Made by a program: the position numbers and the translations under genes. From UMGS1696 sp963643035 (lineage in GTDB: Bacteria; Bacillota; Clostridia; Oscillospirales; CAG-272): DNA of 37,933 nt. Location of the stretch: the NCBI GenBank assembly GCA_963643035.1, contig CAVIKO010000022.1, positions 1 to 37,933 on the forward strand, in the 5' to 3' direction. This document shows, one piece after another, positions 23,038 through 32,385 of this stretch; position 1 is the stretch's first letter; the number at the start of each line of letters is the position of its first letter. The notes under the pieces were generated by a model. It had not been told where the DNA came from. It saw only the letters and a list, made by a program, of their open reading frames with translations, and made no database searches.

Positions 23038-25050
23038 ATGTCAGACGTTTTTCACGCGCTGTGCCTCGCCGGAGAACCGTATGCCGCGGGGCTGATCGAA
23101 TTCCCTGACCGTTCCCCGCTCTTCCGCCACGCTAACGCCTACGCCCATTTCTACAGAGAGGCCGCGATCACTCCCTACGATGGCGGGATGCTCTATCCGT
23201 GCGGCCCCGCCATGCGTCACAACAACGGCAACCGCGCCATGTGCATGAAGCCTGACTTTTCGTTCACGTATTCCCTCGATCTTGCCGGATTGACGCGCAA
23301 GGTTCCGGATGCCGCGGACTATTTTTCCCGTGAGGTTTCACTTATCTCCCCAGTCAATACGGTGCATACCGTCGGCGGTGCCGGATTCACGCATTCCTTT
23401 ATCTGTTATCGGCGAATTCTGGCGGATGGGCTTTCCGGATACCGCAAACGGATCGACGCATTGCCTGACGGGGAATTCCGGGATGCGATGACGGTTCTCC
23501 TCGATGCAATATTCGACTACCGCGATCGCTGTCTTGTTCATCTTCGGGAACAAAATGCACCGCAGGCTCTCATAGACGCGCTGTCTTATGCACCGGAGCA
23601 CACGCCGCGCAATGTTTATGAAGCGCTGGTGGCGTGGAATTTCGTGTATTACATCGACGGCTGCGACGATATCGGCGGTCTGGATCGCTGGCTGCTCCCG
23701 TATTGGCACGGCGAAGATATTGTCCCACTGCTCTCGGAACTGTACACCCATGTGGATACCAACAGTGGCTGGTCTGGTCCGCTGGGCCCGGTGTACAACG
23801 AGCTGACCGTCCAGTGCATCCGTGCAAGCGCCGGACACCGCCGTCCGTCCCTGCAACTTTTGGTCACACCGGCACTGCTCTCTCCAACCCCCGGTTCGAT
23901 TGAGGAGGCAGTCCTTACAGTGACATACGAAACCTTAGCGTCAAGCTGCGGGCAGCCGGCGTTTTACAACTGGGAACTCTACCGGCGCGAAATTCATAAC
24001 AGATTGCCAGAGGTCACAGATGCAGATTTGCAATCCTTAGCGTTCGGCGGCTGTACGGAAACGATGATCGAGGGCATGTCGAATGTTGGCTCCGATGACG
24101 CCGGAATCAACACCGCTCTCATTTTTGATACGTATTTTCGGGAGCACCTTGCCGACCACGCCACCTTTGACGCATTTTTGGAGGGTTATCTGCAAGAAGC
24201 AGTGAACGTCATCTCCGAGGTATGCGCGATTCTCGAAAAGCACCGCAAGACCCGCGCGCTCTACCGTCCCCACCCGGTGCGCACCTTGTTCGTGGACGAC
24301 TGCCTCGATACACAAACGGATTTCAACGCAGGCGGCGCACGGTATTATTGGAGTGTCATCAACGTTGCAGGACTAATCAACGTGATTGACTCCCTCTCCG
24401 CTATCGAAACCTTAGTCTATCGCGAAAAGCGTTACGACGCCGTAACGTTTATACACCTGCTCGAAACGCGTGATCCAACGTTTTTAGCACAGTGTGCGCG
24501 CTGTCCGAAACATGGCGTTGCGGACGAGGGTGTAAGCAAAATTGCCGGAATCGTGTCGGAGCGGATCTATTCGGCATTTGAGACACACTCCTGCACGCCG
24601 CGTGGTAAATATTTTCCGGTATCGAATCAGTTTGTCACTTACGTCGATGCCGGTCGAGGGGTACGCGCCACTCCGGATGGCAGAGCAGACGGTGATCCCC
24701 TATGTGATTCCTGCGGTGCAATCCACGGCAGAGATACGGCGGGACCGACCGCAATGCTCTCGAGTACCGCTGCGCTCCGCCTTTCCAAGGTGCTTGGTTC
24801 CCCGGTAACGAATCTGCGCATGGCAAAGGAGCACCTTTCCACACTGTTGCTGCCGCTGCTTTCCGCATTTTTTGCCGAGGGTGGGATGCAGCTCCAGATT
24901 ACCTGTGCCTCCCGGGAAGAGCTTCTCGATGCTCTCGATCACCCGGAAAAGCATGAATCCCTCATCGTACGCATTGGCGGCTATTCGGAATACTTCAACC
25001 GGCTCTCCCCGGAGTTGAAACAGTCCGTCATTGCGCGAACGGAATATTGA
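23038..25050 (+). CDS. Glycyl radical enzyme of the pyruvate formate-lyase-like family, substrate unknown
   Basis: The 670-aa product is a glycyl radical enzyme. The radical loop RIGGYSEYF lies near the C-terminus (R645-F653), with G648 as the radical site. The thiyl cysteine is in GGCTETM (C339), with E341 two residues on as in the eliminase-type enzymes, although these usually read GCVE. Other family segments are THSFICYRRILADGL (about 110-125), YYIDGCDDIGGLDRWL and QPAFYNWELYRREI. It is shorter than PFL or the diol/choline/hydroxyproline enzymes (about 760-850 aa). No radical-SAM activase is in the window. GGAGG lies 8 bp before the ATG at 23038; the frame opens at 23017. The reaction cannot be assigned. 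Confidence 0.88.
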   Translation: MSDVFHALCLAGEPYAAGLIEFPDRSPLFRHANAYAHFYREAAITPYDGGMLYPCGPAMRHNNGNRAMCMKPDFSFTYSLDLAGLTRKVPDAADYFSREVSLISPVNTVHTVGGAGFTHSFICYRRILADGLSGYRKRIDALPDGEFRDAMTVLLDAIFDYRDRCLVHLREQNAPQALIDALSYAPEHTPRNVYEALVAWNFVYYIDGCDDIGGLDRWLLPYWHGEDIVPLLSELYTHVDTNSGWSGPLGPVYNELTVQCIRASAGHRRPSLQLLVTPALLSPTPGSIEEAVLTVTYETLASSCGQPAFYNWELYRREIHNRLPEVTDADLQSLAFGGCTETMIEGMSNVGSDDAGINTALIFDTYFREHLADHATFDAFLEGYLQEAVNVISEVCAILEKHRKTRALYRPHPVRTLFVDDCLDTQTDFNAGGARYYWSVINVAGLINVIDSLSAIETLVYREKRYDAVTFIHLLETRDPTFLAQCARCPKHGVADEGVSKIAGIVSERIYSAFETHSCTPRGKYFPVSNQFVTYVDAGRGVRATPDGRADGDPLCDSCGAIHGRDTAGPTAMLSSTAALRLSKVLGSPVTNLRMAKEHLSTLLLPLLSAFFAEGGMQLQITCASREELLDALDHPEKHESLIVRIGGYSEYFNRLSPELKQSVIARTEY

Positions 25051-25058
25051 TATTCAAA

Positions 25059-25095
25059 AGAAAGCGGATCTTATCTGAAAGATCCGCTTTTCTTA
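25059..25095 (+). terminator. Rho-independent terminator of the glycyl radical enzyme gene
   Basis: AAAGCGGATC (25061-25070) pairs with GATCCGCTTT (25081-25090), followed by TCTT. The T tract is short, but the stem is perfect. Confidence 0.85.
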
Positions 25096-25224
25096 GCCGC
25101 ACAAGGGATACACACCTTAAGTCTACAATTGGTACAAGCTTACCTTTGTTTGGACATTTTTCACCCGTTTCTTTAAAACCGTGGGATTTTTTGCGTTTTT
25201 TTTGAATATTTTTTGAAAAAAGTA

Positions 25225-25253
25225 TTGCAGAATCGCGGCAAATGCGGTACAAT
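25225..25253 (+). promoter_or_regulatory. Promoter of the NSS transporter gene
   Basis: TTGCAG at 25225-25230, a 17-bp spacer and TACAAT at 25248-25253. The T/A-rich stretch before it (about 25185-25220) may act as an UP element. Confidence 0.7.
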
Positions 25254-25311
25254 AAGGAAGTTAATCATTTTGCTCGGTTCTACCGGGAAATAACTTTGAA
25301 AGGACAATCTT

Positions 25312-26679
25312 ATGCAGCAACGTGAAAAATTCTCCTCACGGCTCGGATTCATTCTGATTTCCGCAGGATGCGCCATCGGCCTTGGCAACGTGTACCGCTT
25401 CCCCATCATCACCGGGGCGTATGGCGGTGCGATCTTTGTACTCATCTACATCGGCTTTCTGCTTCTGCTCGGTCTGCCGATCATGACTGTGGAGCTTTCC
25501 GTAGGCAGGGGCAGCCAGCGCAGCATCGCCTCCTCCTTTGACGTACTGGAAAAGAAGGGACAGAAATGGCATTTCATGAAGTACCTCGGCATCGGCGGTA
25601 ACTATCTGCTCATGATGTGCTACACCGTTATCACCGGCTGGATGCTCACCTATTTCGTAAAGTATCTTACTGGCTCCATCATGTCCGCGCATACCGTGGA
25701 GGAACTTGGTAACGTTTTTGGCGATCTCGTCTCCTCTCCGCTCAAAGTGATCGTCGGCGCGTATGTCGCCATATTGCTTGGTCTGTTTGTCTGCTCGCTC
25801 GGTCTGGAAAAGGGCGTGGAGCGGATCACAAAAGTCATGATGATCGCGCTGTTTGTCCTGATGATCGGACTTGCTGTCTATGCATGTACCTTACCCGGCG
25901 CCGGACGCGGACTTCGCTTCTATCTCGTACCGAACGCGGATAACATCGCGCATGCCGGCCTCGGCAAGGTCATCAACGCCGCAATGGGACAATCGTTCTT
26001 CACCCTCTCGCTGGGGATCGGCTCCATCGCCATTTTCGGCAGCTACATCGGCAAGGATCGCAGACTGCTGGGAGAATCCGTCACCATCATCTCGCTCGAT
26101 ACATTTGTCGCGTTGATGTCCGGACTGATTATTTTCCCGGCGTACTACACCTACAACGAATCCATGATAGAGGGCGAAGGAGGTGCAGGCTTCATCTTCA
26201 CCACATTCAGCTCTATCTTTAACAACATGGAGGGCGGACGAATCCTGGGCGCGCTCTTCTTCCTGTTCATGAGCTTTGCCGCCATGTCCACCGTCATCGC
26301 CGTGTTTGAGAATATCATGTCTTTCTGGCTGGAGCTCACCCCTCTGAAGCGTCCCGTCGTCGCGGTAATCAACATCGCTCTGATGCTCGTTCTGGTGCTG
26401 CCCGCCGTATTCTCCCTCAATCTCATCAGCGATTTTACGATTTTCGGCAAGACAATCATGGATCTGGAGGACTACGTCGTCTCGAACCTTCTCCTGCCGA
26501 TCGGCTCGCTCATGTATGTGCTGTTCTGCACATCCAAATTTGGCTGGGGCTGGAAGAATTATTATGCGGAAGTCAACCTGGGCGATCACGGTGCGAAAAT
26601 GCCCGCGTGGATCCGTCCGTATATGACCTTCGTTCTCCCGCTCATCATCGTCGTTGTGCTTCTTCTCTCCGCATTCTAA
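25312..26679 (+). CDS. Sodium-dependent transporter of the NSS (SNF) family
   Basis: NSS proteins import amino acids or related amines with Na+. The 455-aa product begins with the family's first helix, SRLGFILISAGCAIGLGNVYRFP (the unwound GLGN Na+/substrate site at about 24-27). The segments GGAIFVLIY, GLPIMTVELSVGRG and, later, QSFFTLSLGIGSIAIFGSY carry further ligand positions. About 11-12 membrane segments fit the LeuT fold. GAAAGGA lies upstream of the ATG. It has its own promoter and terminator. It follows the glycyl radical enzyme and might import its substrate, but that is inference from position alone. Confidence 0.92.
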   Translation: MQQREKFSSRLGFILISAGCAIGLGNVYRFPIITGAYGGAIFVLIYIGFLLLLGLPIMTVELSVGRGSQRSIASSFDVLEKKGQKWHFMKYLGIGGNYLLMMCYTVITGWMLTYFVKYLTGSIMSAHTVEELGNVFGDLVSSPLKVIVGAYVAILLGLFVCSLGLEKGVERITKVMMIALFVLMIGLAVYACTLPGAGRGLRFYLVPNADNIAHAGLGKVINAAMGQSFFTLSLGIGSIAIFGSYIGKDRRLLGESVTIISLDTFVALMSGLIIFPAYYTYNESMIEGEGGAGFIFTTFSSIFNNMEGGRILGALFFLFMSFAAMSTVIAVFENIMSFWLELTPLKRPVVAVINIALMLVLVLPAVFSLNLISDFTIFGKTIMDLEDYVVSNLLLPIGSLMYVLFCTSKFGWGWKNYYAEVNLGDHGAKMPAWIRPYMTFVLPLIIVVVLLLSAF

Positions 26680-26686
26680 AATCTGT

Positions 26687-26732
26687 AAAACCTCCCGTAC
26701 CACCGCATACAATGGTGGCGGGAGGTTTTTTC
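26687..26732 (+). terminator. Rho-independent terminator of the NSS gene
   Basis: AAAACCTCCCG..ACCACC (26687-26704) pairs with GGTGG..GGGAGGTTTT (26713-26730), with a run of Ts. The stem is long and nearly perfect and may act in both directions. Confidence 0.92.
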
Positions 26733-26809
26733 CCCGTCTGTGTGACATCGTGATCGACGGCATTCACACTGTGGTGTACGATCTGATGGCAGAGAAGGCG
26801 TTACATTCT

Positions 26810-26857
26810 AAAAAACAGCTGTCCGCGATTCCGATGCAGATCGGGATCGCGGACAGC
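26810..26857 (-). terminator. Rho-independent terminator of the nnr unit
   Basis: On the minus strand GCTGTCCGCGAT (26857-26846) pairs with ATCGCGGACAGC (about 26829-26818), followed by TGTTTTTTAG. It ends the GH36-heparinase-nnr cluster 14 bp after the nnr stop. Confidence 0.92.
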
Positions 26858-26870
26858 CGCCATTATTCAC

Positions 26871-28448
26871 TCATAGGATTCCCGCCGCGTACATCATCGC
26901 CGTGATTGCCTGCGGAATGTGGGATGCGGTATCTCCTGCGGTCTGAGAAATCGGATTGGATGCCGCCTGCGCCAGTTCTCCCGCAAGTCCTGCGATATAC
27001 GCGCCGCACGCGACCGTCTTGGGGGTGGACGCGTTATACCCGAGCAGTCCGGCGAGAATCCCGGAGAGGACATCCCCGCTTCCCGCCGTTGCCATGCCGG
27101 GACAGCCGCGGTTCACGATATACGTCTCCGCACCGTCCGTCACCACTGTCGCCGTACCCTTGAGCAGTATTGTCGCACCGGAGCAACAAGCGTATTCCGC
27201 AGCGTATCGCACGGGATCGGCAAGCATGTCCGTGATTTTCACACCGGACAGCCGCTCGAACTCCTTCGGATGCGGCGTGAGTACCACATCTGCCGCCGTA
27301 TTGCGGAGAAGTTCTCGCCCGTTCTCCCCCATGCGCGCAAGGGTATTCAGTCCATCTGCATCGATCAGAAGGCGTCCCCGATATGTGGTCAGTATCTGGG
27401 TGAGGATCTGCTCATACGCCGGATCGATTCCCCACCCCATACCGATTGCCGCCGCAGATGTACCGGACAATGCCTGCTCGATCTCCTCGGGTGCATAACG
27501 GAGCCCGCCATCCGCGTTTTCCGAAAGGGGGAATACGGTACTTTCCAGAACATATTGTCCAACGAGCGGTGCCGTCGACGTTGCAACCGCCAACCGTACC
27601 ACACCGCACCCGCTTTGCAGCGCCGTTTTCCCGCACACCGCAAAGACTTGTGCGTCCGTGTTCCTATTTTCCGTGGACCGCACCGCTGTACACGCGAGGT
27701 TCGCCAGTTTTACCGCACCGCTGTAACGTCCGCACCCGCCGAAAATCGTCACATAGCCATAGGTTCCTTTGTGAGAATTGTATTCCCGACGGCGCAGTAC
27801 CGACGCGAAGTCTCCTATCTCCGGCACGAAAACTGTTTTCCCGGCAATCGGGATTCCAATATCACATACCGTGACCGTACCACAGCGATCTTTTGCCGCG
27901 CCGAGGAGATTGCCGTATTTCAGAGTGCCCATGACCACCGTCATGTCCGCGTGAATACATTCTCCCGTCGCCTGCCCGGACAGTCCGGACAGCCCGCTTG
28001 GAATGTCGATCGCCACAATTTCTGCACCACTGTCGTTTACGGCACGGATCAGCGCTGCTGCGGAGGGATCCGGCATCCCGTGAAATCCGGTGCCGAACAA
28101 ACCGTCCACAAGCTGCCGATAACCGGAAAGCGATTCGCCCCGCCACAACCGTACCGGAATGCCCGCCTGTTTCACCCGGTCGAGATACCATTGTCCCTCC
28201 GCGCTTGCCTTGTCCTGCCAGAGAATTACCTCACACGGAATCCCCTTTTCCTGCAGACAGAGAGCAAGCACGTATCCATCGCCGCCGTTGTTGCCAGTAC
28301 CGCAGACAATCCCGACCTTCCCCTGCCACGAATGTGCCTGAAAAATCGCGTGACCTGCCCGATCGAGCAGTGTGATCGCCGGGGTGCCGTCTGCAATGGT
28401 CTGTCGGTCGGATGCGCGCATCACATTCGGAGATACCGCGTACCGCAT
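26871..28448 (-). CDS. nnr: Bifunctional NAD(P)H-hydrate epimerase / ADP-dependent dehydratase
   Basis: Nnr repairs hydrated NAD(P)H: the N-terminal domain interconverts the R and S forms, and the C-terminal kinase-fold domain dehydrates S-NAD(P)HX using ADP. The 525-aa product has the fusion typical of bacteria. Residues about 1-210 are YjeF_N (GTGNNGGDGYVLA, about 50-62; AIDIPSGLSG). Residues about 225-525 are the dehydratase (SHKGTYGYVTIFGG; TPHPKEFERL; catalytic GSGDVLSG in TAGSGDVLSGILAG). GCAGGTGG lies 6-7 bp upstream of the ATG. It is the last gene after GH36 and the heparinase-like gene, 38 bp away, so probably co-transcribed. Confidence 0.96.
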   Translation of the reverse strand: MRYAVSPNVMRASDRQTIADGTPAITLLDRAGHAIFQAHSWQGKVGIVCGTGNNGGDGYVLALCLQEKGIPCEVILWQDKASAEGQWYLDRVKQAGIPVRLWRGESLSGYRQLVDGLFGTGFHGMPDPSAAALIRAVNDSGAEIVAIDIPSGLSGLSGQATGECIHADMTVVMGTLKYGNLLGAAKDRCGTVTVCDIGIPIAGKTVFVPEIGDFASVLRRREYNSHKGTYGYVTIFGGCGRYSGAVKLANLACTAVRSTENRNTDAQVFAVCGKTALQSGCGVVRLAVATSTAPLVGQYVLESTVFPLSENADGGLRYAPEEIEQALSGTSAAAIGMGWGIDPAYEQILTQILTTYRGRLLIDADGLNTLARMGENGRELLRNTAADVVLTPHPKEFERLSGVKITDMLADPVRYAAEYACCSGATILLKGTATVVTDGAETYIVNRGCPGMATAGSGDVLSGILAGLLGYNASTPKTVACGAYIAGLAGELAQAASNPISQTAGDTASHIPQAITAMMYAAGIL

Positions 28449-28486
28449 CGTATACCACCTGCCTTATCCTCTCTGTATCGCCATCG

Positions 28487-30328
28487 TTATTTTTTTACCG
28501 CCGCCGTCATCGTGAACGTTCCGGTTTTCCAGTGTGCCGCAGTCACGTCGATCCGGTGGAGCGTCTCTCGCTTCCACTCTCCCATGAGCTTTCCGTCTCC
28601 CTCCAGATCCACCGGAACGACCGAGAGAATAAGAGGCTCATCGGAGGTGGATGTAAATGTTACCTGTACTCCGGCATCCGGGAAATACAGTGTGTTGCCA
28701 TCAATCTGCGGCACATCCACAGTCATCCAGTGCCACGATACCGTCTTGGTCTCCATCAACGCAAGCGCATCTACTACCGCCGCGCCATCCTTTGTCAGAT
28801 ACGATGTGCGGCGATAGCTCTCGATCTCTGCCTCCGCCGGGTATGCGTTTGTCAGAGCATAGGAGATCCGCTCGCCGTCATACACAGGATCCGAGGAGGC
28901 GAATTCCCGTCCGGCTCGTTCCTCCACATCGCCGATCACAGGCAGATTGTGGAACACGGAGCGCATTGTCCATAGGGTGTACCGCTTATCGGAGAAGGTC
29001 GTTTTCGTGTAGGTCGCCACCCCGCCGTCGATGAAGATCGGTTCTTCCCCGCGGAAAAGAACAATGTTACCAACATCATTGTGGTTATGGCTCTCCGCGT
29101 TGTGTCCGCCTTTTGCTGCAAGTTCCAGACCGGTTTGCGCATTTTTTGCAATAAAGACTTGCAGGTTCGGGTAGTAGATTCGATCCGCCGCCGTATAGGA
29201 TACCGATTCCGGCTTCTCCTCCAGCAGATTTTTAATCTGTCGATACGGTGTTGTCGCGCTCCAGAACCGATACGGTGCGTCCGACCAAATCGATCCCGCC
29301 ATCGCCATGAGCTTGTCGGAATTTACCCGTCTGCCAAACCGCGCAATCGACCGGGTATCTGCGCGCATCCGGTGGGGAGCGTCTGCGAAATTGACAAAGG
29401 TATCGCCCATGAGCCGGAAATCTGCGATGTACTCGCCCATTTTCCGCACGAGCGGCTCGTCAAATACGTTCACTCTGCCGCCAGTCAGATCATACAGTAC
29501 CTCCAGACAATCGAAATACGATGCGGCAGCCACCGTCCAATAGCTCGGTCCCTCATCACAGCCGCCGTCCTCCGGGTATTCACGCGTGAATCGATCTAGG
29601 ATCACCATCGCTTTCTCCACACCAAAGCTCCGCCTGTCGCTCTCCGTCTCCGTGAGCAGAAGAACCGTCAGCACATTCGAAACAATCCACGGCGTCCAGT
29701 TGTTGAGCGTATTGCCCCGGCTTCCCTGCCACCACATCGAGTCGGAATAGGTGTAAAACGGTGTCAAAATCCTTTCGTGCAGTCTGCCCAGTATCCGACG
29801 GCGGATCACAGGAGTCACATGGTCGAGCATTTCCGGCAGCAGATACACAATCAAAGCAAGATCTGCTCCCGTTGCGGCGGCGAAGAGGTCGATATAGAAA
29901 ATATCGTCATTCTCCCCATAGCCAAGCGCATCCGGCAGTGGCTGCCATTTTCCATGACGCGGATTGTTGTGTGCCGGAATCACCCACGTCGCCTCGTCGC
30001 AGATCGCCCAGAGGTAATCGATGAGAAGATCTGTGAATCTGCCTTTTTTCTCCGCATATTCTGCCAAGGCAAGAACCACGGCGGCATTGCGGCGGGTGAA
30101 ATACGGTCCTTCATACCGACTGCGATTGCCGTTTTCCGCGTATTCCCGATAGAGCGATGCGGGGAGAAACGGCACAGGTTTCCCGAGCTGTTCCTCCGCC
30201 AGCGCGATGATTCCGGAAAAGTCGGCGTCGGCAAGCGTTTTTTGTCTGTCGGAGAATAGATGCGCAACGTCATACGGCAGCACCAGACCGTCGGCGTGCA
30301 GATTTCTCGCTTCAAAGATTTTTCCCAT
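28487..30328 (-). CDS. Heparinase II/III-like polysaccharide lyase
   Basis: The 613-aa protein has the heparinase II/III architecture: an N-terminal alpha/alpha toroid (about 1-380, with WWQGSRGNTLNNWTPW) and a C-terminal beta-sandwich domain that starts with the conserved ESHNHNDVGNIVLF (H414, H416, N417, D418) and PIFIDGGVATYT. Family enzymes cleave uronate-containing glycans such as heparin, alginate or oligouronides. No signal peptide is present, so it would act on imported oligosaccharides. I chose the ATG at 30328: AAAGGA lies 8 bp upstream and overlaps the last codons of the GH36 gene. The frame opens at 30355. GH36 ends only 5 bp upstream, so the two are tightly coupled. The exact substrate is unknown. 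Confidence 0.85.
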   Translation of the reverse strand: MGKIFEARNLHADGLVLPYDVAHLFSDRQKTLADADFSGIIALAEEQLGKPVPFLPASLYREYAENGNRSRYEGPYFTRRNAAVVLALAEYAEKKGRFTDLLIDYLWAICDEATWVIPAHNNPRHGKWQPLPDALGYGENDDIFYIDLFAAATGADLALIVYLLPEMLDHVTPVIRRRILGRLHERILTPFYTYSDSMWWQGSRGNTLNNWTPWIVSNVLTVLLLTETESDRRSFGVEKAMVILDRFTREYPEDGGCDEGPSYWTVAAASYFDCLEVLYDLTGGRVNVFDEPLVRKMGEYIADFRLMGDTFVNFADAPHRMRADTRSIARFGRRVNSDKLMAMAGSIWSDAPYRFWSATTPYRQIKNLLEEKPESVSYTAADRIYYPNLQVFIAKNAQTGLELAAKGGHNAESHNHNDVGNIVLFRGEEPIFIDGGVATYTKTTFSDKRYTLWTMRSVFHNLPVIGDVEERAGREFASSDPVYDGERISYALTNAYPAEAEIESYRRTSYLTKDGAAVVDALALMETKTVSWHWMTVDVPQIDGNTLYFPDAGVQVTFTSTSDEPLILSVVPVDLEGDGKLMGEWKRETLHRIDVTAAHWKTGTFTMTAAVKK

Positions 30329-30333
30329 CTTCA

Positions 30334-32304
30334 TTATCCTTTCGTATAGAACCAAATCCGTCCCGTACGGCGCGGCAGATTCACAGAGAAGCCACCCGCC
30401 AGTTCTGCTGCGGTTTTGACAATGGTATTGCCGTTTTCGTCCGTGAAGGTGTAGGTCATACCGTCCTCCACGTGCATGGGGAAGGTCGCCGTATCGCTCT
30501 CGACCAGGGTATTGCGAATCACCTGTAAAAAGCCCTCTGTATCACCATCAAACTGCATCGCGTACCAGTCGTGCGGATCCGCGCGGCACTCCGTGAGTGG
30601 ATAATAATCGCAGGACAGCTCCAGAATTGCCGCACGCCGCCATAGCGCCTGCATCCGTTTCGCCCTGCGGCAGTCCGCCTCTCCGGACGTATAGTGGAGC
30701 ATATCGGTGAGAGCCGGTGCCATCGCGTTTTCATAGGCAAATTCATCCGGTACCGGATGATCGCCGCCACCATAGGTTCCGTCCGGTTTATCCCAGCTCA
30801 TATTGTGCGCCCGGAAATACGGAATCCACGCGAACATTGTCCGATGCTGCTTTTGCTTGATCGGGTGATTGCCGTAGCCGACGTCCGTGTAGTGAAGCGG
30901 CACCGCACGGCGCATGGTGTCGAGATCGTTCCTCCGTCCGCCGCTGGCGCAGGAATCGATCCACAGTCCCGGATTCCGGCGAATCAGCTCGTCCCAATAC
31001 CGCAGATACCCCTGCACGTGGTGATTTTCGACCGCCCCGATCCGATCCTCCGCTTCCGCTGCCACAAAGCACGGCAGGGGCGAAAAATTGAAATCCTGCC
31101 GGTAGACGCGAATACCGGATGCTTTTATAAGTCCGTCCACATGGTCAATAAGCCATTCGAGTGCCGCCGGATTGCCGAGATCGAGCAGATGGTTATCGCT
31201 GTGGTGTGCCGGATCGTCCTCACGCGGCTCCGGAATGGGGAGCAGCCAGTCGTGATGCTGTTCGTGGAGCCATGTCCCCGTGACCACCCGCTCCGGTTCA
31301 AACCAGAGGAGGAACCGCACATCGCTTTCCCGGCACAGCTCACCAATCGGAGTCAGTCCGTGCGGGAATCTCGCGGAATCCGGTTCCCATGTGCCGACAT
31401 GGGGCCAGTCGCCGTCGCACGGATACCAGCCTGCGTCAATCCACCAGATATCCGGATGAATCCCGTTCCGGAGATACGTTTTCAGCGCGCCGCATTGGTT
31501 TTCCTCCGTTGCTCCGGTAAATTCCGGCATTCCCTCGGCACAGAAATTGTGCATACAGCAGTACGGGGACAGCGGAACCCCATTCTCACGCGGCAAAATG
31601 TGCGCCATATACCACCGCCGCCACAGATTCCGCCCGCGCTCTTCGTTTCCCGTACAACAAAGCATCGTCACGGACGGCGTGCGGATCGTCTCGCCAGGAT
31701 AGAGTTTCATATGGCACCGCCGCTGTCCGACAAGGTATTCCGCGCCGCATTCCGTCTGCCGTATGGACGCCTGCCACATCGATGGGTACCCGATCCCGAT
31801 ACGCACAGCGTACTCCATAAATCGTAGGATCATATATGGTGCCGCGCCATGGCAGGAGGTACCGTCGTCCGGGAAGATCGTGCATACCTCCTCCGTCACC
31901 GGATCCGTGAACCACGTGTAACCGTCCTCGCCGCAGTTGTCGCCGTTGCTGTGGACAAAACAGGGATTGCTGCCCGAAAGTTCCCCGCCGATGCGAATGT
32001 CAGAGAGAATCGGGGTGTCCGTATGTCCGCGGTTGGTAAACGCCGCCGTCCATTCGCGCACAGGAAAGTCGCGGTATTCCGTCTCCGTCAGCCGTACCTC
32101 CAGTCCGTCCGGAGATACGCCGGTGTATTCATAACGGAGTATGTTCGCGTCAGCGTAGGAATACGCACTTATCGGATGAAAGTCCGCCGGAATCCCGTCC
32201 ACGACACGCGCACCCAGGCGAAAGTGGAGCGGCAGGTTTGCCGGATTTCTGGATGGAAATACGGCAGCCGAACAGACAAAATCCGATTTGGTTGGGTTTG
32301 TCAT
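30334..32304 (-). CDS. GH36-type alpha-galactosidase
   Basis: The 656-aa product resembles GH36/clan GH-D alpha-galactosidases, retaining enzymes that remove terminal alpha-galactose (or alpha-GalNAc). It has an N-terminal beta-sandwich, then the TIM barrel with DIWWIDAGWYPCDGDW, FLLWFEPERV, the nucleophile D404 in YRQDFNF and the acid/base D450 in IDSCASGGRRND, then a short C-terminal beta domain. No signal peptide is visible, so it is cytoplasmic. AGAAGGAGG lies 6 bp before the ATG. It is the first gene of the minus-strand cluster with the heparinase-like gene and nnr. No separate promoter is obvious in the 81-bp gap after recG. No sugar transporter adjoins. Confidence 0.92.
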   Translation of the reverse strand: MTNPTKSDFVCSAAVFPSRNPANLPLHFRLGARVVDGIPADFHPISAYSYADANILRYEYTGVSPDGLEVRLTETEYRDFPVREWTAAFTNRGHTDTPILSDIRIGGELSGSNPCFVHSNGDNCGEDGYTWFTDPVTEEVCTIFPDDGTSCHGAAPYMILRFMEYAVRIGIGYPSMWQASIRQTECGAEYLVGQRRCHMKLYPGETIRTPSVTMLCCTGNEERGRNLWRRWYMAHILPRENGVPLSPYCCMHNFCAEGMPEFTGATEENQCGALKTYLRNGIHPDIWWIDAGWYPCDGDWPHVGTWEPDSARFPHGLTPIGELCRESDVRFLLWFEPERVVTGTWLHEQHHDWLLPIPEPREDDPAHHSDNHLLDLGNPAALEWLIDHVDGLIKASGIRVYRQDFNFSPLPCFVAAEAEDRIGAVENHHVQGYLRYWDELIRRNPGLWIDSCASGGRRNDLDTMRRAVPLHYTDVGYGNHPIKQKQHRTMFAWIPYFRAHNMSWDKPDGTYGGGDHPVPDEFAYENAMAPALTDMLHYTSGEADCRRAKRMQALWRRAAILELSCDYYPLTECRADPHDWYAMQFDGDTEGFLQVIRNTLVESDTATFPMHVEDGMTYTFTDENGNTIVKTAAELAGGFSVNLPRRTGRIWFYTKG

Positions 32305-32327
32305 GCTGAACCTCCTTCTAATATAGT

Positions 32328-32367
32328 AAAAAATTTTCGGAAATGCGCTGTATACAACAGCGTTTCC
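32328..32367 (-). terminator. Terminator-like hairpin between recG and the GH36 gene
   Basis: On the minus strand GGAAACGCTGT (32367-32357) pairs with ACAGCG-CA-TTTCC (32351-32339), followed by GAAAATTTTTT. It probably ends recG. Since no promoter is clear downstream, it could instead attenuate read-through into the GH36 cluster. Confidence 0.65.
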
Positions 32368-32385
32368 CTACGATTGATATGCATT

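Noticed and set aside
26919..28817. 632-codon plus-strand frame across nnr.
   Set aside because: It is antisense to Nnr, whose epimerase and dehydratase motifs are intact; the product is arginine- and proline-rich nonsense.
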